Assembly: GCF_026000435.1 (NCBI RefSeq)
Contig: NZ_AP026764.1
Span: 186,001-250,000, forward strand
Direction: 5' to 3'
Source of the DNA: Vibrio sp. STUT-A11
GTDB taxonomy: Bacteria > Pseudomonadota > Gammaproteobacteria > Enterobacterales > Vibrionaceae
Length of the DNA stretch: 64,000 bases
Below, in pieces: positions 35,452 to 44,238 of the stretch. How positions within the stretch are numbered: position 1 is the stretch's first letter; each line of letters opens with the position of its first letter. Below the pieces are notes generated by a model, which was not told the origin of the DNA, did not search any database, and was given only the letters and a program-made list of their open reading frames with translations. A program made the position numbers and the translations under genes.

Positions 35452-36582
35452 ATGGCGAGTGTCACGTTAAAAAATGTTTGTAAAGCGTATGGCGACGTAT
35501 TGATTTCTAAAAACGTAGACCTGGAAATACACGAAGGTGAATTCGTTGTTTTCGTAGGTCCATCAGGCTGTGGTAAATCTACCCTGCTACGTTGCATTGC
35601 CGGTCTTGAAGACATTACTTCAGGTGATTTGTATATTGGTGACGAGCGCATGAATGACGTTGAACCATCCAAACGTGGTGTTGGTATGGTATTCCAGTCT
35701 TACGCTTTATACCCTCACTTAAACCTTTATGACAACATGTCATTTGGTCTAAAGCTGGCCAAAGCAGACAAAGCAGAGATTGACAAACGTGTTGAGCACG
35801 CAGCAGAGATCCTCCAACTAGGTCACTTGCTTGAGCGTCAACCAAAAGCACTTTCAGGTGGTCAACGTCAACGTGTTGCGATAGGTCGTACACTGGTTTC
35901 ACAACCAAACGTGTTCCTGCTGGATGAGCCTCTGTCTAACCTTGACGCGGCACTGCGTGTCAACATGCGCTCTCAAATTACTAAACTACAACGCCAATTA
36001 GGCTGTACCATGATTTACGTAACGCACGATCAGGTAGAAGCAATGACAATGGCGGATAAGATCGTCGTCCTGGATGGGGGTTATGTTTCTCAGGTTGGTA
36101 GGCCTCTTGAGCTGTACCATTACCCACAAAACCGCTTCGTTGCTGGCTTTATCGGTTCACCAAAAATGAATTTCATGAGTGTTTTCATTGAAGAAGCCGA
36201 AGCAGAACGCGTCAAAGTTCAGCTATCTAACGGCGTATCATTCTGGATTCCGGTTGACGGCACAACCGTAAACCGCGGAGACCGTATGTCTTTGGGTGTC
36301 CGTCCAGAGCACTTACTGTCAGCTTCTGAAGCGGACGCAAGCATCCACGGTGAAGTAATGATTGTAGAGAAGTTAGGCAACGAAACTCAAGTATACCTAA
36401 ACCTTGACGGTGCAGATGCTGACGTTATATTCCGTCAACCAGATACGCTCGCTGTCGACCTGGGTGATAAATTAGAAATTGGTATTCCTGCACATCGTTG
36501 CCACCTATTCCACAGCGATGGTCGCGCATGTCGACGCCTATTTAAAGAAAACGGTGTAGACGTCGAACAATCGAACAACTAA
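35452..36582 (+). CDS. malK: Maltose/maltodextrin import ATP-binding protein MalK
   Basis: The ATPase subunit of the maltose importer, 376 residues (E. coli 371). It has Walker A GPSGCGKST, the Q loop in VFQSYALYPHL, ABC signature LSGGQRQRVA, Walker B VFLLDEPLSNLD and the H-loop in YVTHDQVEAMTM. The C-terminal regulatory domain (MSLGVRPEHLL...LEIGIPAHRCHLF) is the part that sequesters MalT and binds EIIA-Glc in enterics. GAGGACGAG precedes the ATG. Unlike in E. coli, no lamB or malM follows: a terminator comes directly after the stop. Confidence 0.97.
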   Translation: MASVTLKNVCKAYGDVLISKNVDLEIHEGEFVVFVGPSGCGKSTLLRCIAGLEDITSGDLYIGDERMNDVEPSKRGVGMVFQSYALYPHLNLYDNMSFGLKLAKADKAEIDKRVEHAAEILQLGHLLERQPKALSGGQRQRVAIGRTLVSQPNVFLLDEPLSNLDAALRVNMRSQITKLQRQLGCTMIYVTHDQVEAMTMADKIVVLDGGYVSQVGRPLELYHYPQNRFVAGFIGSPKMNFMSVFIEEAEAERVKVQLSNGVSFWIPVDGTTVNRGDRMSLGVRPEHLLSASEADASIHGEVMIVEKLGNETQVYLNLDGADADVIFRQPDTLAVDLGDKLEIGIPAHRCHLFHSDGRACRRLFKENGVDVEQSNN

Positions 36583-36588
36583 TTCTAC

Positions 36589-36618
36589 CAATCCCTCTCA
36601 ATCGAGAGGGATTTTTAT
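36589..36618 (+). terminator. Rho-independent terminator after malK
   Basis: A perfect 10-bp stem AATCCCTCTC / GAGAGGGATT with loop AATC is followed by a T-run. It isolates malK from the exopolysaccharide operon. Confidence 0.92.
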
Positions 36619-37024
36619 ATCTAACCGTATAACACATAAATATGCACTAAAATCACCCGTTGCAATGTACCTAATTAAAGAATCCCTCAACTAATCCATT
36701 ATTTTCTTGCTCAAAAATTAGTTCATTAGGCCACTGCTTAATAAAACCTTAGTCTAGATATTCAGTCTAATTTCATCATACTTTTACTCATCCCTTTGTT
36801 CTGAGTACCAGCTTTATCCTAAGCCTAGGACTGAGCACTAAGTTTAAATTTCATTCTTAATTCCACTTACCTTTAGAAGATGAATTTTTAAAATTAATTT
36901 CGAATTTAACTGTTAGAACAGTAAAAATTCCTTGGAACATCTTGAACACTAATTAAAACGTTTACGGCACAACCACGGGGCAATAGCTCCAATGGCGGTA
37001 GCACGTCAGAAGGGAATCTAGGTA
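36619..37024. promoter_or_regulatory. Long leader / promoter region of the exopolysaccharide operon
   Basis: There is no gene in about 400 bp between the malK terminator and the first EPS gene. It is AT-rich and probably contains the promoter and sites for CpsQ/VpsT-type c-di-GMP regulators, which I cannot place by eye. Its last 50 bp contain a JUMPstart-like segment with the ops element. Confidence 0.6.
36994..37005 (+). promoter_or_regulatory. ops element (RfaH recruitment) in the EPS leader
   Basis: GGCGGTAGCACG matches the ops consensus GGCGGTAGCGTG at 10 of 12 positions. It lies about 20 bp before the first EPS gene, within a JUMPstart-like context (GGGGCAATAGCTCC 11 bp upstream). RfaH binds the RNA polymerase paused at such sites and suppresses early termination in long polysaccharide operons. 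Confidence 0.78.
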
Positions 37025-38425
37025 ATGAAATACAAAGGACTTATTCGTTCTCATGAAGCAGAGTTCGCTTTTTTATATCGCATCACCGATCTTACCGTCA
37101 TTGTCTTATTTATGCTGCTCCTGGTCTTAGAGGGAACACATACCACACTAGACAAGGATTACGTCATACTATCATTTGTTGCTGGTATCTCATTTTTACT
37201 GATGGCTGAGAGCGGGAGTCTTTATCGCTCCTGGCGTACCAGTTCATTCAAGGCACAAGCGTTCATTACCTGTATGTCCTGGTTAATTACCGTGACACTA
37301 CTGTTTGCGGTTCTTTACTTTTCTGAAGTGTATCCATTGTTTGATCGCAGTATTTTAGGCCTCTGGGTAACCATTACTCCGCTGTTGCTTTTAGGGTGGA
37401 GACTGACCTTCCGGATGGGGTTAGCGTACTTGCGAACAATGGGGTTAAATACGCGTACTGCCATCATTATCGGCCAAACCCCGCACGGTATTACCTTAGC
37501 GAACGAGATTCAAAATCATACCGAGCATGGTGTGTTGTTTGATGGATTCTACGACGAACGTTCTACAAAACGACTGCCCCACTCCCAATACCCAATTAAG
37601 GGCCCTGTTGACCAAGCGCTGGAAAGAGCAAAAAAAGGCGAAGTAGATTATGTCTATATTGCGATGCCAATGCATGCGAATGAGCGTATTGCTGCGCTTC
37701 TTAATCAGTTCTCTGACACTACTGCGAACACGTACCTAATACCGGATTTCTTTACCTATAATTTGTTGCATTCTCGTTGGGATCAGATTGGGCAGGTGCA
37801 AACTCTCAGCGTTTTCGATACGCCTTTTGCCGGTATTTCCTCTTGGATAAAACGCCTTGAAGATATCATTTTCTCAAGTCTAATTTTGATCTTAATCGCC
37901 CCAATACTTATTGCTATTGCGATCGGCATTAAAGCGACATCCAAAGGGCCAGTCATCTTTAAACAGCACCGCTATGGCTTAGATGGACGCAAAATAGCCG
38001 TATGGAAGTTTCGTTCTATGACCACCATGGATCAAGGTAGCCACATTAAACAGGCAACAAAAAACGATCCACGTATTACCCCGTTTGGAGGGTTTCTACG
38101 CCGTACATCACTCGACGAGTTACCGCAATTTTTCAACGTGTTACAAGGCACCATGTCCATTGTAGGTCCTCGCCCTCATGCCGTTGCCCATAACGAAGAG
38201 TATCGTCAGATTGTCGACCGCTACATGCTACGCCATAAAGTAAAACCCGGCATTACTGGCTGGGCGCAAATTAACGGTTACCGAGGCGAAACCGATACCC
38301 TGGATAAAATGGAAAAACGCGTCGAGTTTGATTTGGAATACATCCACCAATGGTCAGTATGGATGGATATAAAAATCATATTCCTGACGGTATTTAAAGG
38401 CTTCACCGGCGCTAACGCTTACTAA
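37025..38425 (+). CDS. cpsA: Undecaprenyl-phosphate glycosyl-1-phosphate transferase (EPS priming enzyme)
   Basis: The polyisoprenyl-phosphate hexose-1-phosphate transferase that starts repeat-unit synthesis, 466 residues, VpsL/WcaJ type. Four N-terminal transmembrane helices (residues about 18-135) are followed by a Rossmann-like CoA-binding-type domain (TAIIIGQTPHGITLAN), a fifth membrane segment (FSSLILILIAPILIAIAIGI) and the catalytic domain: GPVIFKQHRYGLDGRKIAVWKFRSM, RRTSLDELPQFFNVLQG, MSIVGPRP, VKPGITGWAQ. It is the first gene of the operon, just after the ops element. The symbol follows my memory of the V. parahaemolyticus cps locus. Confidence 0.95.
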   Translation: MKYKGLIRSHEAEFAFLYRITDLTVIVLFMLLLVLEGTHTTLDKDYVILSFVAGISFLLMAESGSLYRSWRTSSFKAQAFITCMSWLITVTLLFAVLYFSEVYPLFDRSILGLWVTITPLLLLGWRLTFRMGLAYLRTMGLNTRTAIIIGQTPHGITLANEIQNHTEHGVLFDGFYDERSTKRLPHSQYPIKGPVDQALERAKKGEVDYVYIAMPMHANERIAALLNQFSDTTANTYLIPDFFTYNLLHSRWDQIGQVQTLSVFDTPFAGISSWIKRLEDIIFSSLILILIAPILIAIAIGIKATSKGPVIFKQHRYGLDGRKIAVWKFRSMTTMDQGSHIKQATKNDPRITPFGGFLRRTSLDELPQFFNVLQGTMSIVGPRPHAVAHNEEYRQIVDRYMLRHKVKPGITGWAQINGYRGETDTLDKMEKRVEFDLEYIHQWSVWMDIKIIFLTVFKGFTGANAY

Positions 38426-38435
38426 GGTAGAGACG

Positions 38436-39650
38436 ATGAAGACGGCAACTCCAATCATTTCGCTACTTTTTTTGCCAATGTTCACTTTGGCAGAACCAAT
38501 GGCGTATACAACCAGCTCAGGTATTGAATTTATTCCCCAGGTTAAAGCCTTTTATGAAGGCGATGACAACGTGAATAAAGACGAAGAGAACGCGAAGTCC
38601 ATTAATACTTGGGGAGTAGAGCCAAGCCTGCTTACCCGAATTGAGCGCAACCAGTACCGAGCAAATCTTAGTTATAGATTGAAAGCGGGTTTCTCATCGG
38701 ATGACAGTAACGATTACGATGATCATACCTTTCAATTCACCAACTTCTTTGAGTTTAACCACCGTAATCGTCTGGTCGTCGATTATCAATTCCGTGCCCA
38801 GCATGAATTAAGAGGTGAAAACATTACTGAGGGTAACGGTGACGTAGTTGACTCGCCGATTAGATTCCACCGCAACGATCTAAAAACCAATTACATTTTT
38901 GGTTCCGAGAGGGCTAAAGGACGGTTCGAATTTGGCCTTAACTATAGCGACAAAACCTACCAAAACTATCGCGACGGCTTAACGTTCGCACCAAATGCGA
39001 AAACCAAATACAACGACTATAAAGCGCCAAGTGCTCACACTGAGTTTTATTTGCGAGCAACGCCAAGAACCTATTGGCTGGTAGGTACTAGACAAATTCA
39101 AACCGATTATCAGCACAGCAACCCAGCCATGGCATCCAGAGACAATACAACGGGCTTTTACTATACCGGGGCACAGTGGGAAGTAACCGGAAAAACACAG
39201 GGTACTGCTCGACTTGGCTACCAAGTAAAAAACTTTGACAGTAATGAGCGAGAAACTTTTAAAGGCTTCAGTTGGGATATCGGCTTCGAGTGGTTACCTC
39301 AAGAGCAAACGCTGATTACGGTAAAAACAACTCAAGCTGCGGTGAATCCAGATCAAGACGGCGACTATAACCTGCAAACACGCTATCGAATTGATTTTAA
39401 GCATGACTGGAATAGCTACCTCGCCACAGAGTTAAGATTCTTATACCAAGAAGATGACTACACCGGGGAGCTGCCGGGAATTGCTTCAAGAGATAGTGAA
39501 CGTTACTCGCTGTCTGCCGGTATCGACTATCAGATCAAACGTTGGATTTTGTTGCAGGCTAACTGGCAATACCAAGATAAAACATCAGACCGAGCTGGTT
39601 ATAGCTTCCAACAAAATATTTGGACACTAAGCACTCAATTTTCGCTGTAA
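38436..39650 (+). CDS. Outer-membrane beta-barrel for polysaccharide export (VpsM-like)
   Basis: A 404-residue exported protein with a signal peptide (SLLFLPMFTLAEP). The mature part is a continuous series of amphipathic strands with alternating aromatic residues (YRANLSYRLKAGF, GRFEFGLNYSDKTYQ, TARLGYQVKNF, RYSLSAGIDYQIKRWI) and ends with the barrel C-terminus LSTQFSL (terminal hydrophobic residue). It matches the BBP2-type barrels found between the priming enzyme and the OPX gene in VPS-like loci, where a barrel supplies the outer-membrane pore that a short OPX protein lacks. AAGGTAGAG precedes the ATG. Confidence 0.88.
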   Translation: MKTATPIISLLFLPMFTLAEPMAYTTSSGIEFIPQVKAFYEGDDNVNKDEENAKSINTWGVEPSLLTRIERNQYRANLSYRLKAGFSSDDSNDYDDHTFQFTNFFEFNHRNRLVVDYQFRAQHELRGENITEGNGDVVDSPIRFHRNDLKTNYIFGSERAKGRFEFGLNYSDKTYQNYRDGLTFAPNAKTKYNDYKAPSAHTEFYLRATPRTYWLVGTRQIQTDYQHSNPAMASRDNTTGFYYTGAQWEVTGKTQGTARLGYQVKNFDSNERETFKGFSWDIGFEWLPQEQTLITVKTTQAAVNPDQDGDYNLQTRYRIDFKHDWNSYLATELRFLYQEDDYTGELPGIASRDSERYSLSAGIDYQIKRWILLQANWQYQDKTSDRAGYSFQQNIWTLSTQFSL

Positions 39651-39662
39651 AAAGGATTTTTA

Positions 39663-40196
39663 ATGAACCCATTAATGAGATTTATTAGCTTGGTTGTATT
39701 GCTATTTAGCACGATCGCCACGGCTGCTACGAATGAACAAGATTATCGTCTCGATACCGGGGATACCATTTCGATACAAGTCTATGGGGAAGAAGATCTC
39801 TCTATTTTAAACATACTGATCACGTCTGATGGCTACTTTGATTACCCTTATCTTGGCCGAATTAAAGCTATCCAAAAGACGCCTAAACAGATTAAAGATG
39901 AAATAGAGACCGGGCTAAAAGGCGATTACCTCATTGACCCTAAAGTGATGGTAACCATCAATAACTTCCGGCTTTTTTACGTTAATGGTGAAGTACGTAA
40001 GCCCGGAGGGTTTGAGTATCGTCCTGGATTAACGATAGAGAAAGCAATCGCGTTAGCTGGCGGACTCACCGACAGAGCATCACGCAAGGGAATTAACCTC
40101 ACCAAACACAATACTGGTAACACGGTAGAAAATGTCGATATGCAGCTAAATGTTGAGCCTGGTGACATTGTATTTATTGATCAAAGCTTCTTCTAA
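39663..40196 (+). CDS. Short OPX polysaccharide export protein (VpsN-like)
   Basis: A 177-residue periplasmic protein with a signal peptide (LVVLLFSTIATA). The Poly_export domain is YRLDTGDTISIQVYGEEDLS...GYFDYPYLGRIKA, and one SLBB-like unit follows (FYVNGEVRKPGGFEYRPGLTIEKAIALAGG). It ends right after GDIVFIDQSFF, so it lacks the amphipathic C-terminal helix that makes the Wza pore (Wza is about 380 residues). Such short OPX proteins are thought to work with a separate barrel, here the preceding gene. AAAAAGGA precedes the ATG, and its stop touches the Wzc-like gene. Confidence 0.93.
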   Translation: MNPLMRFISLVVLLFSTIATAATNEQDYRLDTGDTISIQVYGEEDLSILNILITSDGYFDYPYLGRIKAIQKTPKQIKDEIETGLKGDYLIDPKVMVTINNFRLFYVNGEVRKPGGFEYRPGLTIEKAIALAGGLTDRASRKGINLTKHNTGNTVENVDMQLNVEPGDIVFIDQSFF

Positions 40197-40211
40197 GTGA
40201 CAGGTAATCAA

Positions 40212-42392
40212 ATGAACGGAACTCACCCAAACCACTTCCCGATGAACAAAGTAGAACTGATCCGCTTTGGTCATCACTTTAATACGCTAAAAAAGAACTG
40301 GTTGAGTATTGCTGCTTTTACCTTGATTTTCTCTTTAGCCTGCACTTGGCATATCTACTCGAAAACATCGATATACCAAGCAACAGCAACGCTATTAATT
40401 CAAGAAGAGCAAAAAAGCGCCTTGTCCATAGAAGAGGTCTATGGCGTGGATACCACCAAGAAAGAATACTTCCAAACTCAAGTGGCGATTTTACAGTCAA
40501 ACCATATTGCAGATAAAGTGATCCAAAGCCTGAATCTGACGCAGTACCCCGAGTTCACCAGTACAGGTGGCCTAAAACAAACGATTGATGAAATAAAATC
40601 AATCCCGCTGGTCCAAGACTTGCTAAGCGTTGCTCCAAGCCCAACAGAAACAGCCCAGTACTCAGACACCTATTATCGGGCACTACAAACATTCAAAGAC
40701 AAGCTCGAGATCGAACCTGTCCGCAATACGCAAATGGTTAAGATCCGTTTTCGCTCAGCAGATCCAAAACTTGCCACACAAGTCGCAAATGCAGTCGGGC
40801 AAGCCTATATCGATGCGAATTTTGAAGCGAAATTAGTCATCACACAAAATGCTGCAACCTGGCTGACCAACAACTCGCAAAAATTGGAACAGCGTCTGAG
40901 AGATTCAGAACAGGCTCTGCAAAACTTCTTATTGCAAGAGGGACTGATTGATATCAACGGTATCGATGAAATCTACGCCAATGAGCTGGAAGAGCTCAAT
41001 CGAAAGCTCAATACGGCGGTTAATAATCGGATTGAAGCTCAGTCTTTGATCCAGCTTCTCAGACGAAAATCATCACAAAGCTTAGATAGCCTGCTATCGA
41101 TAGATGAGTTTGCCAATCAAGTACAGATTCGTGACCTGAAACTTTCAGAGGCTCAAGCTGAGAAGAACTTATCCGAACTGGCACAGCGTTACGGACCGAA
41201 GCACGATCGTATGATTCAAGCGAGAGCACAATTAGATTCGATCCAAACCAGAACCCAGCAACTCATTCGTGAAGTTTCATTCAGTAAACAGCAAGACTTA
41301 CTGGCAGCAAAATCTCAGGAAGACATGCTGCGTTCAGAGTTAGATCGCAAGAAAACAGAATTCCAATCATTGGGCTCACAAAAGGCACGTTATGAACAAC
41401 TTAAACGTGAAGTTGAATCCAACAAATCGCTCTACGAAGCATTCTTAAACCGAGAAAAAGAGACCAGCGCCACCAGTGACTACAAAAATGTCACCGCTCG
41501 CTTCACAGACAAGGCCATGATCCCTTTGTTTCCTATCGCGCCACAAAGAATGAAGCTAGTATTCATTGCTACGTTATTCGGCTTCGCGATTGCCTGTGCA
41601 TTAGTCATCATTTTAGAAACATTGCGTGAAGTAATCAGAACCGCGTCTGATGTTCAGGAAAAGCTGGGCGTAACCTGCCTGGGTACCATCCCTATGGTTA
41701 AGAACCGTCGTTTACGTAAAAGTGGGATCACCTACACAGCTTACCTGGATAAAGATGAAAAACTGTTTAGTGAAGCGTGTCGCTCAATAAGAACTTCACT
41801 TTTACTTAAACTGACTAACACGAAACAGAAAATATTGCCTTTCACTTCCGCGATTCCAGAAGAAGGAAAAACGTCCACCAGCATTAACATGGCGGCCTCT
41901 TTCTCGACAATGGAGAAAGTACTGATCATTGATTGTGACCTGCGCAAACCTTCGTTGGCAAAAAGATTCGACATTGCCGATTCTCAACCAGGGTTAAGCA
42001 ACATACTCACCATGGATACAGCGATTAAAGACTGTATTGTTAGGGTTGAAGACGCGAAGCTAGATGTTTTGCCTGCTGGATTAATTCCACCAAACCCACA
42101 GGAACTGTTAGCCTCGGCACGATTTAATAAGCTATTAGATTACTTTCAGGAAAAGTATGACCGAATCATCATCGACACTCCGCCACTATTGTCTGTGAGC
42201 GATGCACTGATTTTAGGTCTATACGCTAATGGACTGATTACCGTCATCCGCGCAGAGTCTACCAAAGCACAGCTGGTTAATGTTGCGTTATCCAAACAAT
42301 TACAACATTCCGTACCATCTCTTGGCGTACTTATTACACAAGCAAAATCTAAGCAAGGGGAAGCTCTATATGTCCAGAAATACGCCTACTAG
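40212..42392 (+). CDS. Wzc-like polysaccharide co-polymerase with BY-kinase domain
   Basis: An inner-membrane chain-length regulator and tyrosine autokinase of about 726 residues. I start it at ATG 40212 (AGGT upstream); a GTG at 40197 directly follows the previous stop. It has an N-terminal Wzz domain between transmembrane helices near residues 30-50 and 435-455, with a long coiled-coil periplasmic part (about 190-410) and a proline-rich PLFPIAPQRM before the second helix. The cytoplasmic kinase has Walker A EEGKTSTS (Lys553), Walker A' VLIIDCDLRKPS and Walker B YDRIIIDTPP. The C-terminus (EALYVQKYAY) has only three tyrosines, fewer than Wzc. It controls polymer length together with Wzy and the OPX-barrel pair. 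Confidence 0.95.
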   Translation: MNGTHPNHFPMNKVELIRFGHHFNTLKKNWLSIAAFTLIFSLACTWHIYSKTSIYQATATLLIQEEQKSALSIEEVYGVDTTKKEYFQTQVAILQSNHIADKVIQSLNLTQYPEFTSTGGLKQTIDEIKSIPLVQDLLSVAPSPTETAQYSDTYYRALQTFKDKLEIEPVRNTQMVKIRFRSADPKLATQVANAVGQAYIDANFEAKLVITQNAATWLTNNSQKLEQRLRDSEQALQNFLLQEGLIDINGIDEIYANELEELNRKLNTAVNNRIEAQSLIQLLRRKSSQSLDSLLSIDEFANQVQIRDLKLSEAQAEKNLSELAQRYGPKHDRMIQARAQLDSIQTRTQQLIREVSFSKQQDLLAAKSQEDMLRSELDRKKTEFQSLGSQKARYEQLKREVESNKSLYEAFLNREKETSATSDYKNVTARFTDKAMIPLFPIAPQRMKLVFIATLFGFAIACALVIILETLREVIRTASDVQEKLGVTCLGTIPMVKNRRLRKSGITYTAYLDKDEKLFSEACRSIRTSLLLKLTNTKQKILPFTSAIPEEGKTSTSINMAASFSTMEKVLIIDCDLRKPSLAKRFDIADSQPGLSNILTMDTAIKDCIVRVEDAKLDVLPAGLIPPNPQELLASARFNKLLDYFQEKYDRIIIDTPPLLSVSDALILGLYANGLITVIRAESTKAQLVNVALSKQLQHSVPSLGVLITQAKSKQGEALYVQKYAY

Positions 42393-43179
42393 ACAACCAG
42401 TATCTTGGTACCAAGCGCTGAAACGTCAGGAGCAGCCTGTACTGATCTACCAAATGGGCAAGGTGGGCTCCAGTGCGCTCGAAAAGTCGATCGATGGCTC
42501 GATTCATCTGCACGATCTTATGTCCATTGCCGCGTCACAACAAATATCGCCGGTAAGAGCACAGCTGCACAAACCAACAACGAACTACGTCAAGCGGTTA
42601 CTAAAACGTGCCATTGTAACCAACATGCTAAAACGTAAACAGCAAGTACGTATTATCTCGATGGTCAGAGAGCCGATTGGTAGAAACATATCCATGCTTT
42701 TTCAGTCACTGCCATTTTGGACAGCGGATAAATACCTCAAAGATGACAGCGCTGTACGTTCAGAGCGCCCGCAACTGCTTCATGAGACTTTTGAGAAGCA
42801 TGTCAATCATCACTATCCTCTTGAGTGGTTTGATAACGAAATCAAAGCACTCACAGGAATAGATGTCTTTATTCACCCTTTTGATCATGAACTGGGTTAT
42901 CAAACCTACCAAAAGGGAAACTTCTCCCTGATGGTGATTAGAACCGACAAGTTGGATCAATCACAGCAGGCGATCAGCGAATTTTTGCAGCAAGAGATCG
43001 AAGTGACCCATGACAACCAATCGGAAAATAAGTGGTACTCACCACTTGCTGCCGAGTTCAAAAATTCATACCAGCTCAAACCAGAGTTTGTTGACGAGAT
43101 GCTTTCTTCAAAGCTTGCGATGCACTTTTTTACGAGTTCTGAAATAGCCAACATTAAGAACAAGTACTCACAAAAATAG
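42370..43179 (+). CDS. NKWYS-family capsular polysaccharide protein (first copy)
   Basis: A 269-residue cytoplasmic protein of the putative capsular polysaccharide synthesis family named for its NKWYS motif, here at residues 220-224 (SENKWYSPL). Near the N-terminus YQMGKVGSSALEKSI (residues about 27-41) looks like a 5'-phosphosulfate-binding loop of sulfotransferases, and RIISMVREPIGRNISMLF fits the 3'-phosphate-binding R..S motif. PAPS-dependent sulfation of the polymer or its precursor is a reasonable guess. The start ATG 42370 has AAGGGGAAG before it and overlaps the Wzc gene end by 23 nt. A paralog lies three genes downstream. Confidence 0.82.
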   Translation: MSRNTPTRQPVSWYQALKRQEQPVLIYQMGKVGSSALEKSIDGSIHLHDLMSIAASQQISPVRAQLHKPTTNYVKRLLKRAIVTNMLKRKQQVRIISMVREPIGRNISMLFQSLPFWTADKYLKDDSAVRSERPQLLHETFEKHVNHHYPLEWFDNEIKALTGIDVFIHPFDHELGYQTYQKGNFSLMVIRTDKLDQSQQAISEFLQQEIEVTHDNQSENKWYSPLAAEFKNSYQLKPEFVDEMLSSKLAMHFFTSSEIANIKNKYSQK

Positions 43180-43191
43180 TTTGGTAGAGAC

Positions 43192-44238
43192 ATGAAAATA
43201 TTACATATCATTAATGACTTATCTAACAATGGAGGCGCTCAACGCTTTCTGGTTGACCTTGTCGTTAAGCACAAACCACACTACGAAGTAAAAATACTGG
43301 TTCTTCATAAAGACAATGATTTCGAGACGCAGTTAGATGAAAATGGGGTCAGTTGCTACTATTGGTCTTCCCTGTCGATCAAAGAAAAATGGGCTTTGTT
43401 ACGCTGGCCCAACTTGATCCATAGCCACTTATTCCCTTCAATATATGTCGCTTTATTAGCGATTGGTAAGAAACGGGTGCAAACAGAACACAACACGACG
43501 AACAGGCGCAGAGATTACCCTGCCTTTAAGTTTATGGAATACCTGATGTACCAACAACATCAGAAAACGATTTGTATCACCAATAAAGTTAAAGAAGAGT
43601 TGATCCGGTTTTTGCCGAGATACAAGGATCGCTATGACGTTATTTATAATGGTGTCGACTTAAACCGTTTCTCCAGACAAGCGAAATTCTACAGCAGAAT
43701 TACACCAGATAATCCAATTAAAATCGGGATGGCAGGCAGGCTGCATGGCTATAAAGACCACTCGACTCTCATACAAGCCGTCGCTAAATTACCCGAACAT
43801 TACCACCTTCATTTAGCGGGTGACGGTGATAAAAAGCAACAGCTGCAAAATTTAGCACAACAATTACATTGCGCTCACCGCGTACACTGGCATGGTGTCA
43901 TCTCAGATGTTCCAACCTTTCTTTCTAAACTTGATGTATATGTTCAATCTTCAATTATTGAAGGATTTGGACTGGCCGCCGTGGAGGCGATGGCAGAGGG
44001 ACTGCCCGTGTTGGGGTCAAATGTTCCCGGATTAGATGAAGTGATTGGTAATGACTCCTACTTATTCGAACTCGGAAACGCTCAGGAATTAGCCGATAAA
44101 ATTGAGATAATTTGCAGTAACCAAGCTCATTATGAGATGGCTACTCACTTTTTTGTCGAACGTTGTAAATCTTTTACTCTGGAGCAATTCAGAGAGAGCT
44201 ATTACAAGGCTTATGATGAACTCTATGCCAGCAAATAA
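43192..44238 (+). CDS. Glycosyltransferase family 4 (first)
   Basis: A cytoplasmic GT-B glycosyltransferase of 348 residues that adds a sugar from a nucleotide donor to the lipid-linked repeat unit. The N-terminal domain starts ILHIINDLSNNGGAQRFLVDL (acceptor-side glycine loop). The donor domain has IGMAGRLHGYKDHSTLIQAV and the retaining-enzyme motif EGFGLAAVEAMAEGLPVLGS (E-x7-E). GGTAGAGAC precedes the ATG. The 3' end overlaps the Wzy gene by about 26 nt. Sugar specificity cannot be told. Confidence 0.94.
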   Translation: MKILHIINDLSNNGGAQRFLVDLVVKHKPHYEVKILVLHKDNDFETQLDENGVSCYYWSSLSIKEKWALLRWPNLIHSHLFPSIYVALLAIGKKRVQTEHNTTNRRRDYPAFKFMEYLMYQQHQKTICITNKVKEELIRFLPRYKDRYDVIYNGVDLNRFSRQAKFYSRITPDNPIKIGMAGRLHGYKDHSTLIQAVAKLPEHYHLHLAGDGDKKQQLQNLAQQLHCAHRVHWHGVISDVPTFLSKLDVYVQSSIIEGFGLAAVEAMAEGLPVLGSNVPGLDEVIGNDSYLFELGNAQELADKIEIICSNQAHYEMATHFFVERCKSFTLEQFRESYYKAYDELYASK

